Assembly (NCBI GenBank): GCA_016217735.1
Contig: JACRGQ010000003.1
Coordinates: 1-64,000, forward strand
Source of the DNA: Nitrospinota bacterium
Lineage (GTDB): Bacteria > Nitrospinota_A > UBA7883 > JACRGQ01
Reading direction: 5' to 3'
Length of the DNA: 64,000 nt
The position numbers were made by a program, and so were the translations under genes. The notes beneath the pieces are model-generated. The model ran no database searches. It was not told the origin of the DNA and worked only from the letters and a program-made list of their open reading frames with translations. Shown in pieces: positions 55,463-63,275 of this stretch; within the stretch, counting starts at the first letter, position 1; each line of letters begins with the position of its first letter.

Positions 55463-56830
55463 ATGACAGGGAAAGAAACAATGCCGGGGCAGCTACCCTC
55501 CGCCGAACCGCCGCCCCACAGGCGCTCGCTGCTCACCATCATCAGCGAGGAGGATTTCAAGAAGCCGTTGCGGGAGTATGCCGTCCCTTTTTTCCGGCTG
55601 GCGGCGGTCACCACCCTGGACACGCGGAACCTCTCCAGCCTTTTCTATTTCAACCTGATGAACGAAGCGGAGAAACTGGAACTTTTCCTTGACGACCATG
55701 GCGCGAAGGAAAACGGCACCTACCACCATTTCCGCGCCCTGGTCGCCAGCATCCGCAATTTCTCCATCGCCGCCTTCCAGTTGGGACACCTGCTGGAGCG
55801 CTATCACGATTACGCCCCGGCCGAGCCGGAGCACGCCGCCGAGGAGTTCCTCGCCACCGGACGGGAGATGCTGGGCTACATCAACGACATCACGGCGGCG
55901 CTCATCAACGAGGCGGGCGCGGAGTTCCGCCGGCTCGGCTGCGGACTCAGGAACGCCGATGTGGACACCGGCGGCTTCAAGGAGGTCGGCAGGCAGGAGA
56001 AGCTTCCCCGCACGCTGGAGATGGGAAGCTACCAGACCACCGAACAGATGGTGATGCGCCTGGCGGAGAGCTACCGCAAAGCCGCCGTGAAGGTGAACCG
56101 CGAGCGCTATGGCAGGAAGATCGAGCCGGAGGAGTTCGCCAAGTTGATCCCGGCGCGGGTGAACGAGACCAAAATAAAAATTCTGGAAAGCACGCTGCAC
56201 AATCTGCAAACCGAATACGACACGCACATCAGCAAAACGCAGGCCGAGGCGGACGACCCGGACCTCTCCGGCCTCCGCTCGCTCATCTCCATCCCGATGC
56301 ACCTGCTCGAAATGACGCGCTGGCTCATCCACTTCTACGAACGGCACGAGAACGAGATACATTCCGACGCCAGCCGCGACCGGATCAGCGCCATCGTCGA
56401 CAAGAACCTGGTGCTGCGGCTCATCGCCGATTTCGGCCTCCGCTACGCGCACCGCTACATGATGTACGGCAAGACCGTGAGCGAACGGGTGATGACCCGC
56501 CTCGCGCGCACCACCCGCGCCATGGTGCCGATGCCGGTGCCGGTCGGCCTCCACGCGCGCCCCGCCTACTACGTCACGCTGGTGGTGGAAGAGCATGGCA
56601 CCGACGCATTCCTCCACATCGGCGGCCGGCGGTTCGACGCCCGCTCGGTGCTGGACCTGCTGGAGGCGGGGGGCTTGGCGGCCGACCTCGAGGCGAATGA
56701 GCTTGAGTTCGAGGCGGACGAGCGGACGCTGGCCGACCTCAAAATACTGGCCGCCAGCAACTACTGCGAGAACGATCAGATACCCAAAGAGCTGTACTAC
56801 ATCCGCGTGGCGAGGAATTTCATGGCATGA
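55463..56830 (+). CDS. Large helical protein with C-terminal HPr-like domain
   Basis: A 455-residue protein. Residues 1-350 are helical with no domain recognised (HHFRALVASIRNF, MHLLEMTRWLIHFY). Residues about 356-440 look like HPr: phospho-His in PVGLHARPAYY (H364), followed by a strand/helix pattern in FLHIGGRRFDARSVLDLLEAGG; the Ser46 region is replaced by ARSVLDLL, so HPr-kinase regulation is doubtful. TACAAT (55449-55454) lies 8 bases before the ATG. ATGA overlap with the M20 gene. No PTS enzymes nearby. Confidence 0.75.
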   Translation: MTGKETMPGQLPSAEPPPHRRSLLTIISEEDFKKPLREYAVPFFRLAAVTTLDTRNLSSLFYFNLMNEAEKLELFLDDHGAKENGTYHHFRALVASIRNFSIAAFQLGHLLERYHDYAPAEPEHAAEEFLATGREMLGYINDITAALINEAGAEFRRLGCGLRNADVDTGGFKEVGRQEKLPRTLEMGSYQTTEQMVMRLAESYRKAAVKVNRERYGRKIEPEEFAKLIPARVNETKIKILESTLHNLQTEYDTHISKTQAEADDPDLSGLRSLISIPMHLLEMTRWLIHFYERHENEIHSDASRDRISAIVDKNLVLRLIADFGLRYAHRYMMYGKTVSERVMTRLARTTRAMVPMPVPVGLHARPAYYVTLVVEEHGTDAFLHIGGRRFDARSVLDLLEAGGLAADLEANELEFEADERTLADLKILAASNYCENDQIPKELYYIRVARNFMA

Positions 56831-58011
56831 AGGATTTTTTACGCCCCGCCCAAAAAGAAATCCGGGCGCTCGCCCCGGCCATCACCGGCATCAACCGGCG
56901 CATCTTTGAAAAGCCGGAGCTTAATTTCCAGGAGCACTACGCCGCCGGCCAGTTGTGCGCGGCGCTGGAAGCCGAGGGGTTCAAAATCCGGCGCGGCGCG
57001 GGCAAGCTGAAAACCGCGTTCGAAGCGGTCTGGCGCGGAAGCCGGAAAGCGCCGGTCATCGCCGTGCTGGCTGAATACGACGCGCTGCCGAACATCGGCC
57101 ACGCCTGCGGCCACAACATGATAGCCGCCGCCGCGTTTGGCGCCGCCACCGCCGCCAAACGCTTGCTGGGCAAAAACTGCGGCACGCTCAAAGTCATCGG
57201 CACTCCCGCCGAGGAAGGGGGCGGCGGCAAACTCTACATGGTCAAAGGGGGCTGGTTCAAAGGGGTCGACGCCGCCATCATGACCCACCCGGCCAACCAC
57301 ACCCGCACCGTGGCGCGAATGCTCGCCGTGCAGGAGCTGGAATTCCAGTACTTCGGCAAGGCGTCGCACGCCGCCGCGCATCCCGAACTGGGGGTCAACG
57401 CGCTCGACGCGGTGATCGCGCTGTTCAACGGCGTCAACGCCATGCGGCAGCAGACGCCGAATTTCTCCCGCGTCCACGGCATCGTCAGCCACGGCGGCGA
57501 CGCGCCGAACATCATCCCCGAATACGCCGCCGCGAAATTTTTTGTCCGCGGCATCACCATGAAAGATTTTCGATTCATGATGGCGAAAGTGATGGACTGC
57601 GCCCGCGCCGCCGCCAAGGCCACCGGCGCCCGCCTGAAAGTGGTGAAAGGGGGCCTCGCCTACGAGCCGTTCGAGCCGAACCGGACGATGGGAAAAATAC
57701 ATTCCTCCCACTTCCAGCGGATCGGCATGAAAGAGAGCGGCATACCCGAAAACGAGGAGATAGGGTCGTCCGACATCGGCAACCTCTCGCAGGTGGTGCC
57801 GTGCCTCCACCCCGAATTCGCGGTGAGCGAACCGCACATTGTGAACCACTCCCGCGAATTCCTGAAAGCGGTGGTGGGCAAGCGCGGTGAAGATCAAATG
57901 TTGAAGGCCGCAACCGCGATGGCGGCGACCGTTTGCGTCCTGATGAGCGACCCGAAACTCATCCCCGCCGTCCGCAAAGAGTTCGAAGAAAGCAAGCGCC
58001 GCAACGGCTGA
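56827..58011 (+). CDS. M20-family amidohydrolase/peptidase
   Basis: A 394-residue M20D-type metalloenzyme similar to aminobenzoyl-glutamate hydrolases. Metal and acid motifs: YDALPNIGHACGHNM, the catalytic pair in GTPAEEGGGGK, and THPANH. It probably cleaves an amide bond of an N-acyl amino acid or small peptide. Starts inside the stop of the HPr-fusion gene, so the two proteins should be made in equal amounts. A palindromic TGCCCGC-GCAG-GCGGGCA (58071-58088) lies after it. Confidence 0.88.
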   Translation: MKDFLRPAQKEIRALAPAITGINRRIFEKPELNFQEHYAAGQLCAALEAEGFKIRRGAGKLKTAFEAVWRGSRKAPVIAVLAEYDALPNIGHACGHNMIAAAAFGAATAAKRLLGKNCGTLKVIGTPAEEGGGGKLYMVKGGWFKGVDAAIMTHPANHTRTVARMLAVQELEFQYFGKASHAAAHPELGVNALDAVIALFNGVNAMRQQTPNFSRVHGIVSHGGDAPNIIPEYAAAKFFVRGITMKDFRFMMAKVMDCARAAAKATGARLKVVKGGLAYEPFEPNRTMGKIHSSHFQRIGMKESGIPENEEIGSSDIGNLSQVVPCLHPEFAVSEPHIVNHSREFLKAVVGKRGEDQMLKAATAMAATVCVLMSDPKLIPAVRKEFEESKRRNG

Positions 58012-58070
58012 CGCCAATTACCCGTTGACCGCCCAGAAAATTGTAACGGCGAATGAATGGAGAGATGTCA

Positions 58071-58088
58071 TGCCCGCGCAGGCGGGCA
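58071..58088. repeat. GC hairpin of the dispersed TGCCCGC-type
   Basis: TGCCCGC (58071-58077), loop GCAG, GCGGGCA (58082-58088), followed by a T-rich stretch. Similar hairpins recur in many proteobacterial genomes; here it may also terminate the amidohydrolase transcript. Confidence 0.5.
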
Positions 58089-58143
58089 CCCAGAGCTTTT
58101 TCCTTTTAACTTTCTTCAGAAACCTAAATGAAAGAACTCCGGA

Positions 58144-58440
58144 TCAAGCCGCTTTTTTCTGGTGGCGCGATATTTTCACCGCCACGCCAAGCCCCGCCTT
58201 TGAGAGCATTTCGATAAGGGTGTCCACGGTGAACAGCTTGATCTTGCCCCGCTTGAGGTCGCTTATCCGGGGTTGAGTGACACCAAAAAGCTTTGCCGCC
58301 CTTTCCTGTTTCAGTTCATTTTCTTCCATGAATTTCGCCAGCACTGTCATCAATTGGGCGCGAATTAGCAAATTTGCCGCCTCTTCTCCATGGAAACCGA
58401 TGTCGCTGAACACGTTGCCCGCCGCTTTGGTCTTTCTCAT
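58144..58440 (-). CDS. XRE-family antitoxin-like regulator
   Basis: A 98-residue HTH protein from ATG 58440 (GGAGG 6 bases upstream). The HTH is in ELKQERAAKLFGVTQPRISDLKRG, as in HigA/RelB-type antitoxins and XRE regulators, with a helical N-terminus and a basic C-terminus. No toxin gene is next to it on either side: the upstream gene is anmK, divergent. It may be a solitary regulator or a remnant of a toxin-antitoxin pair. Confidence 0.8.
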   Translation of the reverse strand: MRKTKAAGNVFSDIGFHGEEAANLLIRAQLMTVLAKFMEENELKQERAAKLFGVTQPRISDLKRGKIKLFTVDTLIEMLSKAGLGVAVKISRHQKKAA

Positions 58441-58469
58441 TTTGTCCTCCTTAATCCTCAACGTGTCGA

Positions 58470-58497
58470 ATTATACAATATTTTGTATATCCCGCAA
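58470..58497 (-). promoter_or_regulatory. Promoter and operator of the antitoxin-like gene
   Basis: On the minus strand TTGCGG (58497-58492), 16 bases, TATAAT (58475-58470). The perfect inverted repeat TATACAA-TATT-TTGTATA (58472-58478/58483-58489) covers the spacer and -10, ideal for autorepression. Confidence 0.65.
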
Positions 58498-58526
58498 AAA
58501 GGATGCCGTGGTACCTTATGGGCAAG

Positions 58527-59660
58527 ATGATTTCACGCTACGGCATAGGGTTGATGAGCGGCACGTCGGGGGATGGTGTCGACGCCGCGCTCGTCGATTT
58601 TGCCGATGGCAAGGTGCGGATTGCGGCAACGCACTTCCTCCCCTACCCCGCAAAGCTGCGCGAAGAGGTGTTCCGCGCGAGCCAGCCGGACGGCCCGGCG
58701 GAGCTTATCTGCCGCCTCAATGTTGAGATCGGAAAGCTTTTCGGCACGGCGGCCGTTGCGCTTTGTAAAAAAGCAAAAATCCCGCTCAAGCAGGTGGAGT
58801 TCATCGGCTCGCACGGCCAAACCATCCGCCATCAGCCGAACGGCAAAAACGGGGTATCCTCCACCCTCCAGATTGGCGAAGGAAGTGAAATAGCCGCCCT
58901 CACCGGCTGCTGGGTGGTTTCCGATTTCCGCCCCGCCGACATCGCGGCGGGCGGCTGCGGCGCGCCGCTTGCCCCGCTGGCGCACTACGTCCTCTTCTCC
59001 GATAAAAACGAAGACCGCGTTGTACACAACATGGGGGGAATATCGAACATCACCTGGCTTCCGGCCGGCGTTGGCATCGAAGGGGTAACCGGATTCGATA
59101 CCGGCCCGGCGAACATGCTGCTCGATATGGCCTCGGCGCATCTTTCAAAAGGGAAGCGGGCATATGACAAAAACGGCGCAACGGCCCTGCATGGCGCGGT
59201 GGACAAAAAAATGTACGCGCATTGCATGGCGCATCCCTACTTCAAGCGGAAGCCGCCCAAGAGCACCGGCCGCGAAACATTCGGCCCCGCATACTTCGCG
59301 GAGCTTCTTAAAAAATTCGGAACGGTGAAGGAGGCGGATTTCCTCCGGACGCTGGCGGCGGCGGCCGCATCGTCGGCGGTGGATCAGGTTTTTGCGTTCT
59401 GTAAACCGAGGCGGGCGCTGCGCTGGATCGTCTGCGGCGGCGGCGCGTACAACAAAGCGCTGCTGGATGAATTACGCGCGCGGCTTGCGGGGCGCGGCGC
59501 GGTGACAATGAGCAGCGAACTCGGTTACGGCGAAAAAGACATCGAAGCGGTGTTGATGGCGGCGCTGGCCTACCGCACCATCAACGGCCTGCACGGCAAC
59601 ATCCCGAAAGTGACCGGCGCGAAACGCCCCGCCCTCCTCGGCAAAATCTCCATCCCCTGA
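58527..59660 (+). CDS. anmK: Anhydro-N-acetylmuramic acid kinase
   Basis: Phosphorylates anhydroMurNAc to MurNAc-6-phosphate in cell-wall recycling. The 377-residue ASKHA-fold enzyme has the GIGLMSGTSGDGVDAA start, ADIAAGGCGAPLAPL and the sugar-binding GFDTGPAN. Starts at 58503, 58518 and 58527 are possible; 58527 fits homologous N-termini best, and a TGG-TACCTT extended -10 (58509-58517) lies 9 bases upstream. NagZ (20689) is the upstream enzyme of the same pathway. Confidence 0.92.
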   Translation: MISRYGIGLMSGTSGDGVDAALVDFADGKVRIAATHFLPYPAKLREEVFRASQPDGPAELICRLNVEIGKLFGTAAVALCKKAKIPLKQVEFIGSHGQTIRHQPNGKNGVSSTLQIGEGSEIAALTGCWVVSDFRPADIAAGGCGAPLAPLAHYVLFSDKNEDRVVHNMGGISNITWLPAGVGIEGVTGFDTGPANMLLDMASAHLSKGKRAYDKNGATALHGAVDKKMYAHCMAHPYFKRKPPKSTGRETFGPAYFAELLKKFGTVKEADFLRTLAAAAASSAVDQVFAFCKPRRALRWIVCGGGAYNKALLDELRARLAGRGAVTMSSELGYGEKDIEAVLMAALAYRTINGLHGNIPKVTGAKRPALLGKISIP

Positions 59661-59663
59661 TAC

Positions 59664-59895
59664 CCGTGGCGCGGAGCGCCTTTTCTCCGGGCAGGGGCGC
59701 TTCATTCGCCCATTGGCGCAACGCGCCATGTGTGAGTCATGCCTTACGGCATGATGTACCCAATAAATTGGGTACCCACCGAGGCTGTTCCCGGTAGGTA
59801 CACATTTTAATGTGTACATTGGCGCAACGCGCCAAGCAGCTTCCCCCATCGGCCCGTCGGGCCGAGAGTGCGACTGAAGTCGCACCTACCGGGAA
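59664..59895. repeat. Modular hairpin element E with 12-bp terminal inverted repeats
   Basis: Hairpins in order: GGCGC-GGA-GCGCC (59668-59680); TGGCGC-AAC-GCGCCA (59714-59728); TCATGCC-TTAC-GGCATGA (59737-59754); GTACCCAAT-AA-ATTGGGTAC (59756-59775). Then a 108-bp unit bounded by perfect inverted repeats TTCCCGGTAGGT (59788-59799) and ACCTACCGGGAA (59884-59895), enclosing GTACACATT..AATGTGTAC, TTGGCGC-AAC-GCGCCAA, TCGGCCC-GTC-GGGCCGA and GTGCGACT-GA-AGTCGCAC. Confidence 0.8.
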
Positions 59896-60677
59896 AAATC
59901 CCGCAGCAGCGCCGCTATCCGCTCCGCCACGTCGCGGGAAAAAAGATAGCCGGTGTGCCCCAGCCCCTCCACCTCGATATTCTCCGCGCCCGGCAACAGC
60001 GCGCTCTCCCCCGGCACCACCAGTTGGTCGAACCGCGACCAGAGGCAGGTAAACGGAATTTCCAGCGCGGCGATGACGTCGCGCGTGGCGCGCAAATAAT
60101 CGGTGCCGGGGATGAGCCGCCGCCCGGCGGGCGCGATGCCGAAATACGACATGACCGTGCCGCCGAACGGCGCGCCGAGCGTGATGATTTTCCGCACCGC
60201 CCCGCGCGGCAGCAGCGATGCGGCATGCGCCGCCGCCAGCCCGCCGAAGCTGTGGCCGATAAAAACAATCCCCCCTTTGTGATCGCGCAGCCCCTCGGCC
60301 AGCCGCGCGCTCCACTCCTCCAGCCCCCCCGCCCCCTGATACTTGGGGCGGATGACGTTGGCGATTCCCGCGCGGCGCAGCCGGAGCGCCAGCGGCAGCC
60401 AATGCGCCGGCGTGCTGAAAAGGCCGTGAACGATCACGATCAGCGGGCGTTCCGCATCCCGCCGCCTTTTTTTCATCAGGGCATCGAACGGCATCACCAA
60501 AAGCACGATGGCGATGAACAGGATTTCATAAATCCATTCGCGCAGCAGCCAGCAGATGCGCACGGCCGCCGTGACCGGCGGTGACGGCATATGCCGCGTC
60601 ATGGCGGCGGCGACGGCGTACGTAATCAGCGTTTCCGCCAGCGTGATAAAAAACGCCGTCTCAACCAACAAAAGCAT
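59886..60677 (-). CDS. Membrane-anchored alpha/beta lipase-like hydrolase
   Basis: A 263-residue protein from ATG 60677 with two hydrophobic N-terminal segments (about 1-22 and 45-65) and an alpha/beta hydrolase domain: VHGLFSTPAHW oxyanion region, nucleophile elbow GHSFGG, then FDQLV and GHTGYLF for Asp and His. It resembles lipases and acyl hydrolases of the inner membrane. A TTG start at 60689 is possible. Its 3' end (TCC CGG TAG) lies in the right terminal repeat of element E, which provides its stop codon. Confidence 0.8.
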   Translation of the reverse strand: MLLLVETAFFITLAETLITYAVAAAMTRHMPSPPVTAAVRICWLLREWIYEILFIAIVLLVMPFDALMKKRRRDAERPLIVIVHGLFSTPAHWLPLALRLRRAGIANVIRPKYQGAGGLEEWSARLAEGLRDHKGGIVFIGHSFGGLAAAHAASLLPRGAVRKIITLGAPFGGTVMSYFGIAPAGRRLIPGTDYLRATRDVIAALEIPFTCLWSRFDQLVVPGESALLPGAENIEVEGLGHTGYLFSRDVAERIAALLRDFSR

Positions 60678-60849
60678 AAAGGATGCCAAGGCCGAGGAAC
60701 ATCAGGGCCAGACCGCCGACGCGGAGCACACGGGTGTCCATCGAGGCCATGAGGAGGGCATAGCGCCGCATCATCTCCGGGCTTATGAAATAGGGCAGCC
60801 CTTCGATGATGAGCACCAACCCAAACGCCGTCATAAAAAGTTCCATCAT
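60661..60849 (-). CDS. DUF2065-type small membrane protein
   Basis: A 62-residue protein with two hydrophobic segments (about 5-20 and 42-60) in the pattern of DUF2065/YjeT proteins (EGLPYFISPEMMRRYALLM). GGAG lies 7 bases before ATG 60849 and the promoter TGA-TATAAC is about 30 bases upstream. It overlaps the lipase start by 17 bases, suggesting coupled translation. Confidence 0.75.
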   Translation of the reverse strand: MMELFMTAFGLVLIIEGLPYFISPEMMRRYALLMASMDTRVLRVGGLALMFLGLGILYAFVG

Positions 60850-60917
60850 CCACTATCTCCGTTGTGCCGGTTATATCACAGATTCCCCGCCCGCCCGTTG
60901 GCCGCGCGGCCCCTCCT

Positions 60918-61135
60918 GGTGGGTACACATTTTAATGTGTACATTGGCGCGGAGCGCCAAGGGATTTCGGCCCCTTGGGCCGATGTACCCAATAAATTGG
61001 GTATCCACCGGGAAAACCAAATATGGCCTACAGGCCATTTACACTGCGCGCCGAAGGCGCTTGTGTGAAAAAGACGGAACAGTCCCGCGGACTGTCCGCT
61101 TTTTTCCGCCGCGGATTGAATTGCCAATTCCGCGG
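60918..61135. repeat. Modular hairpin element F
   Basis: In the 454-base spacer before the division cluster. Hairpins in order: GTACACATT-TT-AATGTGTAC (60923-60942); TTGGCGC-GGA-GCGCCAA (60944-60960); TCGGCCC-CTT-GGGCCGA (60967-60983); GTACCCAAT-AA-ATTGGGTAT (60985-61004), with an outer GGTGGGTA/TATCCACC pair; then ATGGCCT-AC-AGGCCAT (61023-61038), GCGCC-GAA-GGCGC (61048-61060), ACAGTCC-CGC-GGACTGT (61079-61095) and CCGCGGA..TCCGCGG (61109-61135). The first four occur in element E in the same or similar order. Confidence 0.8.
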
Positions 61136-61230
61136 CTCCTTAAACCGGCGCAATATGCTTCCTGATCCGGAGATTTGGAATCCCCGGCTCCGGCGGGACA
61201 CATTGCCGAAGACCGGGGATACATGATGTC

Positions 61231-61276
61231 AAAAGGGGGAGGCCCGGCCTCCGGCGGGGGTGCGCCGGAGGCCGGG
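61231..61276 (-). terminator. Terminator of the ftsA-ftsZ-DUF484 transcript
   Basis: A 13-bp GC-rich stem (CCCGGCCTCCGGC at 61243-61255 with GCCGGAGGCCGGG at 61264-61276) and an 8-base loop, followed on the minus strand by CCTCCCCC and TTTT (61234-61231). Confidence 0.65.
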
Positions 61277-61303
61277 ATGAAAAAAAAGCAAAAATCTAAA
61301 ACA

Positions 61304-61942
61304 TTATCCCTGCGCGGCGATGGGGGCGGCCATATCGCCCTGGGCATGCCGCAACCGCAGGTTCACCATCGCAAGGGCGGTCACTTGGGCCAGGCGGCGG
61401 AGATAATCGGTGGCGTTTCCTTCGCTGTAGCGGACGGGGTCGTTGCTGCCGAGGTTCAGGCTGCCGATCACGCGGTTGCCGTACACCAGGGGGATCAGCG
61501 CTTCGGATCGTATTCGCCGCAATTCCCGTATGCCGAAGAAATGGACGCTGCCGTGCTCCAGCCGCCCGTGCAGCAAAGGGGACATCTGCGTGAAAATGCC
61601 ATTGAGCCGGTCCTGATCCATGAAAAAAAGCCGGTCCGCGGCGGGGGACGGAAGGTGCTCCATGGGGGGCGGGAGCAGTTCCCGGTAGCCGTGTTCCAGG
61701 CAGTAGGTGGCCACCGTCAGGCCGAACGATTCCCGCAGGGCGTCGGTCGTCTTCGCGGCCAGCGTCTCCAGGTCTTCGCACCGCACCGCGGCTTCCCCCA
61801 CCTCGTCTATCTTCTGCTGTATCTCGGTGTTGCGCTTGCTGGTCTGCACCAGTTGCTTGAGGTTTCCGCGCAGCACCATGATATCGCGGCGCAGGCCGCT
61901 ATTGCTTATCTTGCTCGCCATCATCAACGTTTTTCTGTCCAT
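61304..61942 (-). CDS. DUF484 (GAF-like) protein
   Basis: A 212-residue protein of the DUF484 family: a helical N-terminal region (LRGNLKQLVQTSKRNTEIQQ) and a GAF-like domain ending in IGSLNLGSNDPVRYSEGNATDYL. In proteobacteria DUF484 is often next to xerC; here it follows ftsZ by 15 bases, with AGAGGATG before the ATG. The linkage suggests a role with chromosome or septum processing. Ligand unknown. Confidence 0.75.
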   Translation of the reverse strand: MDRKTLMMASKISNSGLRRDIMVLRGNLKQLVQTSKRNTEIQQKIDEVGEAAVRCEDLETLAAKTTDALRESFGLTVATYCLEHGYRELLPPPMEHLPSPAADRLFFMDQDRLNGIFTQMSPLLHGRLEHGSVHFFGIRELRRIRSEALIPLVYGNRVIGSLNLGSNDPVRYSEGNATDYLRRLAQVTALAMVNLRLRHAQGDMAAPIAAQG

Positions 61943-61957
61943 CGCATCCTCTTCCGG

Positions 61958-63217
61958 TCAGTCGGCTTGCCGGTGGCGGATGAACGCCGGGATGTCGAGC
62001 TCATCGGCGAATTCCGCCAGATCGAGCGACACCAGCGGTTTGTTTTCCTTCCCCGTCCTGCCGCCGCTGAAGGGGATATTGGTTATCGGCTGCCGCCCCG
62101 CCCCCGTCGCCATGGTGATGGAAGCCTGCGCCAGCCCCGGCGCGGCCTGCGCCACCGCCTGCTGCGCGATGGCCTTGATGCCCTCCGCCTGGGCCTTGGG
62201 CATTTCGCGCGCCGCGGCGGCCCGGTTGAAGCCGGTGGCGATAACGGTGACGAACACCTCGTCCTTCAGGTTTTCGTCGATCACCGCGCCGAAGATCACG
62301 TTGGCGTCTTCGTGGGATCCCTTCTGGATTTCCATCGCGGCGTCGTTCACATCGAACAGCGTCAGGTTTTCGCCGCCAGTGACGTTGATCAGGATGCCGC
62401 GGGCCCCTTCGATGGAGGTGTCTTCCAGCAGCGGCGAGCTGATCGCCTTCTGCGCCGCTTCGCGGGCGCGGTTTTCGCCGTTGCCGATGCCGGTGCCCAT
62501 AAGGGCCTGCCCCATTTCGCTCATGATGGTCTGCACATCGGCGAAATCGACGTTGACAAGGCCCGGCACGGTGATGATTTCGGAAATGCCCCGCACCGCG
62601 TTGCACAGCACCATGTCCGCGGTCATGAACGCCTCCCGCAGGGTGGTTTTTTTGTCCACCACCCCCAGCAGCCGCTGGTTCGGGATGGTGATGAGGGTGT
62701 CGACCGAGCGTTTGAGCTCCTCAAGTCCGGATTCGGCCTGCTTGCCGCGCTTTTGCCCTTCGAACATGAACGGCTTAGTGACCACGCCGACGGTGAGAAT
62801 GCCGAGCTTCCGGGCGATGTCGGCGATGACCGGCGCGGCCCCCGTGCCGGTGCCGCCCCCCATGCCGGCGGTGACGAACACCATGTCCGCCCCTTCCAGC
62901 ATGGCGCGGATGCCGTCGGCGTCCTCCATCGCGGCCTTGCGGCCCACTTCCGGGTTCGCCCCGGCGCCCAGCCCGCGGGTCAGTTGCCCGCCGATCTGCA
63001 TCTTCACCGGCACGCGCGATTTGCCCAGCGCCTGGGAATCGGTGTTGCAGATGATGAACTCGACGCCGGAAATGACGTGGCTCATCATCGCGCCCACCGC
63101 GTTGCACCCGCCGCCCCCGACGCCGATCACCTTGATCCGCGCATTGCTGTGCGTGCTGCTGGAAAACTTGAACGATGGCTGCGAACTCCCGTCCTGCTTG
63201 TCAAAATCTAGCCCCAT
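61958..63217 (-). CDS. ftsZ: Cell division protein FtsZ
   Basis: Tubulin-like GTPase that forms the Z ring. The 419-residue protein has the GTP signature GGGTGTG (residues 120-126), [12 protein letters not shown] near 31-42 and the conserved C-terminal peptide LDIPAFIRH, which binds FtsA. A linker of about 65 residues lies before it. GGGGGT precedes the ATG. The ftsA gene ends 58 bases upstream. Confidence 0.98.
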   Translation of the reverse strand: MGLDFDKQDGSSQPSFKFSSSTHSNARIKVIGVGGGGCNAVGAMMSHVISGVEFIICNTDSQALGKSRVPVKMQIGGQLTRGLGAGANPEVGRKAAMEDADGIRAMLEGADMVFVTAGMGGGTGTGAAPVIADIARKLGILTVGVVTKPFMFEGQKRGKQAESGLEELKRSVDTLITIPNQRLLGVVDKKTTLREAFMTADMVLCNAVRGISEIITVPGLVNVDFADVQTIMSEMGQALMGTGIGNGENRAREAAQKAISSPLLEDTSIEGARGILINVTGGENLTLFDVNDAAMEIQKGSHEDANVIFGAVIDENLKDEVFVTVIATGFNRAAAAREMPKAQAEGIKAIAQQAVAQAAPGLAQASITMATGAGRQPITNIPFSGGRTGKENKPLVSLDLAEFADELDIPAFIRHRQAD

Positions 63218-63275
63218 GACTTGTTACCCCCAAAAAAATTTGTTAAACGTTTTGCCCCACGTTACTTAACAATGC

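Noticed and set aside
59664-61135. CRISPR or tRNA cluster in the hairpin mosaics
   Set aside because: Stems differ from one another, there is no constant repeat with unique spacers, and no stem set folds as a tRNA cloverleaf with a T-loop.
61175-63211. 678-codon frame opposite ftsZ and the DUF484 gene
   Set aside because: Antisense shadow of well-supported genes, with no domain or ribosome site.
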